This document shows positions 61,744 to 64,000 of a stretch of 64,000 nt of DNA, piece after piece (position 1 is the stretch's first letter; each line of letters starts with the position of its first letter). The notes beneath the pieces were generated by a model. That model had not been told where the DNA came from, searched no databases, and was given only the letters and a program-made list of their open reading frames with translations. The stretch comes from Sphaerospermopsis sp. SIO1G1 (GTDB lineage Bacteria; Cyanobacteriota; Cyanobacteriia; Cyanobacteriales; Nostocaceae), in NCBI GenBank assembly GCA_010672785.1, contig JAAHFX010000004.1:214384-278383 (forward strand), written 5' to 3'. The position numbers and the translations under genes were made by a program.

Positions 61744-64000
61744 ATGTTTGAACACTTCACGTCCGAAGCCATTAGGGTAATCATGTTAGCTCAGGAGGAA
61801 GCGCGCCGACTGGGACACAACTTTGTAGGAACGGAACAAATTCTCCTAGGTTTAATGGGAGAAGGAACTGGGGTTGCTGCCAAGGTGCTGGCTGAATTAG
61901 GTGTTACCCTCAAAGATGCGCGTCGGGAAGTAGAAAAAATAATTGGTCGGGGTTCTGGTTTTGTTCCACCGGAAATTCCTTTTACACCAAAAGTAAAAAG
62001 CCTATTTGAGCAGTCCTTTAGAGAAGCTCATAGTCTAGGACACAACTACATAAACACTGAACATTTATTGTTAGGTTTAACTGATGCTGGGGAAGGTGTT
62101 GCTGCCAAAGTATTGCAAAATCTCGGAGTTGAATTACAGGCTATCCGCAACGCGGTCATGAGCTTGTTAGGCGAAGAGAATACAGTGCTTGCAGGCAGTG
62201 CTTCTAACACAAACAGACGTAACCAAAACCTCAGTATAGAAGAATTTGGTAGAAATCTGACTAAACTGGCACAGGAAGGCAAATTAGACCCTGTTGTTGG
62301 TCGCAAAAACGAAATAGAGCGTACAGTACAGATCCTTGGTCGTCGAACCAAAAACAACCCAGTTTTAATTGGTGAACCAGGTGTTGGTAAAACTGCGATC
62401 GCTGAAGGTTTAGCGCAACGTATTATTAACCAAGATGTGCCAGAAGTTCTCCTCAACAAGCAAGTGATTAGCTTGGATATGGGTCTACTGGTATCCGGTA
62501 CACGTTTCCGTGGCGACTTTGAAGAACGCCTGAAAAAAATCATGGATGAAATTCGTGGTGCCGGAAATATTATCCTGGTAATTGACGAAATCCATACTAT
62601 CGTAGGTGCTGGAGGAACAGAAGGCGGTTTAGATGCAGCCAATATCCTCAAACCAGCATTAGCTAGGGGTGAACTGCAATGTATTGGTGCAACCACCCTA
62701 GATGAGTATCGCCAACACATTGAAAGAGACGCAGCGCTAGAGAGACGTTTTCAACCCGTACTGGTGGGAGAACCATCCGTAGAAGAAACAGTTGATATCC
62801 TCTATGGTTTACGGGGTGCTTACGAACAACATCATAAAGTTATCATTACTGATGAAGCAGTAGCCTCAGCCGCAGAGCTATCAGATAGATATATTAGCGA
62901 TCGCTTTCTCCCAGATAAAGCCATAGACTTAATTGATGAAGCTGGTTCTCGTGTCCATTTACGTCACTCCCGCATCATCAACAACAAAGAACTAAAAGCA
63001 CAACTCAGAGCAGTCACCAAAGATAAAGCAGATGCTATCCGAGTGCAAGACTTTGGTAAAGCTAGTAAACTACGTCAGGAAGAAGTAGAACTACAAACCA
63101 AACTTGACACAGAAGAAAGTCTGCAAACCCTAAATATCCCCAAGGTAGACGAGGAAGATATTGCCGAAATTGTCGCCTCTTGGACAGGAGTACCAGTGAA
63201 CAAAATCACTGAATCTGAATCAGAGCTACTCCTACATCTAGAAGATACTCTTCATAAACGTCTAATTGGTCAAGAACAGGCAGTTACAGCAGTTTCCCGT
63301 GCTGTTCGCCGCGCTCGTGTGGGACTTAAAAGTGAAGATCGCCCTATTGCCAGCTTTATCTTTTCTGGGCCTACAGGGGTAGGTAAAACCGAACTAGCAA
63401 AATCCTTAGCAGAGTATTTCTTCGGTTCTGAAGACTCCATGATTCGTTTAGATATGTCCGAATACATGGAAAGTCATAACGTCTCCAAACTCATCGGTTC
63501 ACCTCCAGGTTTTGTAGGTTATGAAGAAGGCGGACAACTGACCGAAGCAGTACGTCGTAAACCCTACACAGTCCTACTTTTTGACGAAATTGAAAAAGCA
63601 CATCCCGATGTGTTCAATATGATGCTACAAATTTTAGATGATGGGCATCTGACTGACTCAAAAGGCCGGAAAGTAGACTTCAAAAACACCTTAATTATCT
63701 TGACATCTAACATTGGTTCTAAGGTGATAGAAAAAGGTGGTATGAGTTTAGGTTTTGAATTTGATAACCAAGCAGACGCTAGTTATAACCGTATCCGCAA
63801 CCTAGTCAACGAAGAACTGAAAAATTACTTCCGTCCAGAATTCCTCAACCGTCTTGATGAAATTATCGTCTTCAGTCAGTTGAATAAAGAGGAAGTCAAG
63901 CAAATTGCAGATATTATGCTCAAGGATGTATCTAACCGCTTGACAGAAAAAGGAATTGAATTGCAAGTAACAGAAGCCTTTAAAGAACTAGTTGTCAAAG
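61744..64000 (+). CDS. clpC: ClpC, ATP-dependent Clp protease ATP-binding subunit, 3' end outside window
   Basis: 752 codons present. N-terminal Clp_N repeats ([40 protein letters not shown] and [20 protein letters not shown]). First ATPase with [13 protein letters not shown] and [16 protein letters not shown]-like middle ([15 protein letters not shown]). Second ATPase with [20 protein letters not shown] and [20 protein letters not shown]. This is the cyanobacterial/chloroplast HSP100 that unfolds proteins for ClpP and takes part in protein quality control. It is intact so far; about 70 more residues are expected. Confidence 0.96.
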   Translation, partial: MFEHFTSEAIRVIMLAQEEARRLGHNFVGTEQILLGLMGEGTGVAAKVLAELGVTLKDARREVEKIIGRGSGFVPPEIPFTPKVKSLFEQSFREAHSLGHNYINTEHLLLGLTDAGEGVAAKVLQNLGVELQAIRNAVMSLLGEENTVLAGSASNTNRRNQNLSIEEFGRNLTKLAQEGKLDPVVGRKNEIERTVQILGRRTKNNPVLIGEPGVGKTAIAEGLAQRIINQDVPEVLLNKQVISLDMGLLVSGTRFRGDFEERLKKIMDEIRGAGNIILVIDEIHTIVGAGGTEGGLDAANILKPALARGELQCIGATTLDEYRQHIERDAALERRFQPVLVGEPSVEETVDILYGLRGAYEQHHKVIITDEAVASAAELSDRYISDRFLPDKAIDLIDEAGSRVHLRHSRIINNKELKAQLRAVTKDKADAIRVQDFGKASKLRQEEVELQTKLDTEESLQTLNIPKVDEEDIAEIVASWTGVPVNKITESESELLLHLEDTLHKRLIGQEQAVTAVSRAVRRARVGLKSEDRPIASFIFSGPTGVGKTELAKSLAEYFFGSEDSMIRLDMSEYMESHNVSKLIGSPPGFVGYEEGGQLTEAVRRKPYTVLLFDEIEKAHPDVFNMMLQILDDGHLTDSKGRKVDFKNTLIILTSNIGSKVIEKGGMSLGFEFDNQADASYNRIRNLVNEELKNYFRPEFLNRLDEIIVFSQLNKEEVKQIADIMLKDVSNRLTEKGIELQVTEAFKELVVK

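Noticed and set aside
62046..62720. Long minus-strand frame inside clpC
   Set aside because: It is antisense to the conserved ATPase domain of clpC, with low-complexity Ser/Arg composition typical of a shadow frame.

Overview
The window looks like chromosomal DNA of a filamentous, probably heterocystous cyanobacterium (Nostocales). Evidence: very many HIP1 octamers (GCGATCGC), low G+C, short tandem heptamer tracts in spacers, photosynthesis genes (petN, psb27), a cyanobacterial NDH-1 cluster (ndhA-ndhI-ndhG-ndhE), an xisH/xisI pair, a CyaB1-like GAF-GAF-PAS adenylate cyclase, PEP-CTERM and DUF4114 proteins, and clpC. Many small genes are broken by in-frame stops. This fits a lineage undergoing gene decay, such as a Dolichospermum/Anabaena or Nostoc azollae type, but the species cannot be fixed from this sequence alone.

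Layout. 1-1.4 kb: 3' part missing of a GH15/phosphorylase-kinase-like glycosidase. 2.0-10.4 kb: a dense island of ten two-gene toxin-antitoxin (TA) or TA-like modules plus xisHI and a Uma2 nuclease. HIP1-bearing repeats separate the modules, and about half of the modules carry a nonsense codon or truncation. 10.5-16.4 kb: a very large secreted Ig/DUF4114/LVIVD/FG-GAP protein, now split by a frameshift. 16.8-18.2 kb: petN with a small downstream membrane protein, then a membrane protein and a DEDDh exonuclease. 18.5-23.3 kb: three membrane glycosyltransferase genes. 23.3-31.3 kb: cofH, psb27, a GH10-like hydrolase, an alpha/beta hydrolase, cobyrinate a,c-diamide synthase and a PEP-CTERM protein. 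31.6-34.6 kb: two unrecognised small proteins, a ParE/Phd module with a second ParE remnant, and sixA. 34.7-40.4 kb: gltA, ndhA-I-G-E and NAD kinase on one strand. 40.6-43.2 kb: DUF29 protein and a TPR protein that has lost its CHAT end. 43.5-48.7 kb: DM13 lipoprotein, a sensor kinase/response regulator pair, and the arsenosugar genes arsM and arsS. 48.87-48.94 kb: a small RNA matching Yfr1. 49.8-52.4 kb: cyaB1-like cyclase. 53-64 kb: a membrane protein, FecE/FecD-type transporter genes, a decayed HicB next to HigBA, a CrtISO-type oxidoreductase, MlaF- and MlaD-type lipid transport genes, a DUF3288 gene and clpC (3' end outside).

The strongest unusual signals are: (i) eight in-frame stops and no frameshifts spread over six TA open frames, including a yefM antitoxin next to an intact yoeB, where a GGAGG box precedes a downstream ATG and could restart only the toxin-binding half; (ii) several families of dispersed repeats, one of which fused with and replaced the 5' end of a vapC; (iii) the split giant surface protein whose signal peptide lacks an ATG; (iv) heptamer tracts in every spacer of the ndhA-I-G-E cluster; (v) a Yfr1-like RNA; (vi) two unknown proteins at 31.6-33.0 kb. 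All assignments come from reading the sequence and knowledge of the families; no database search was run.
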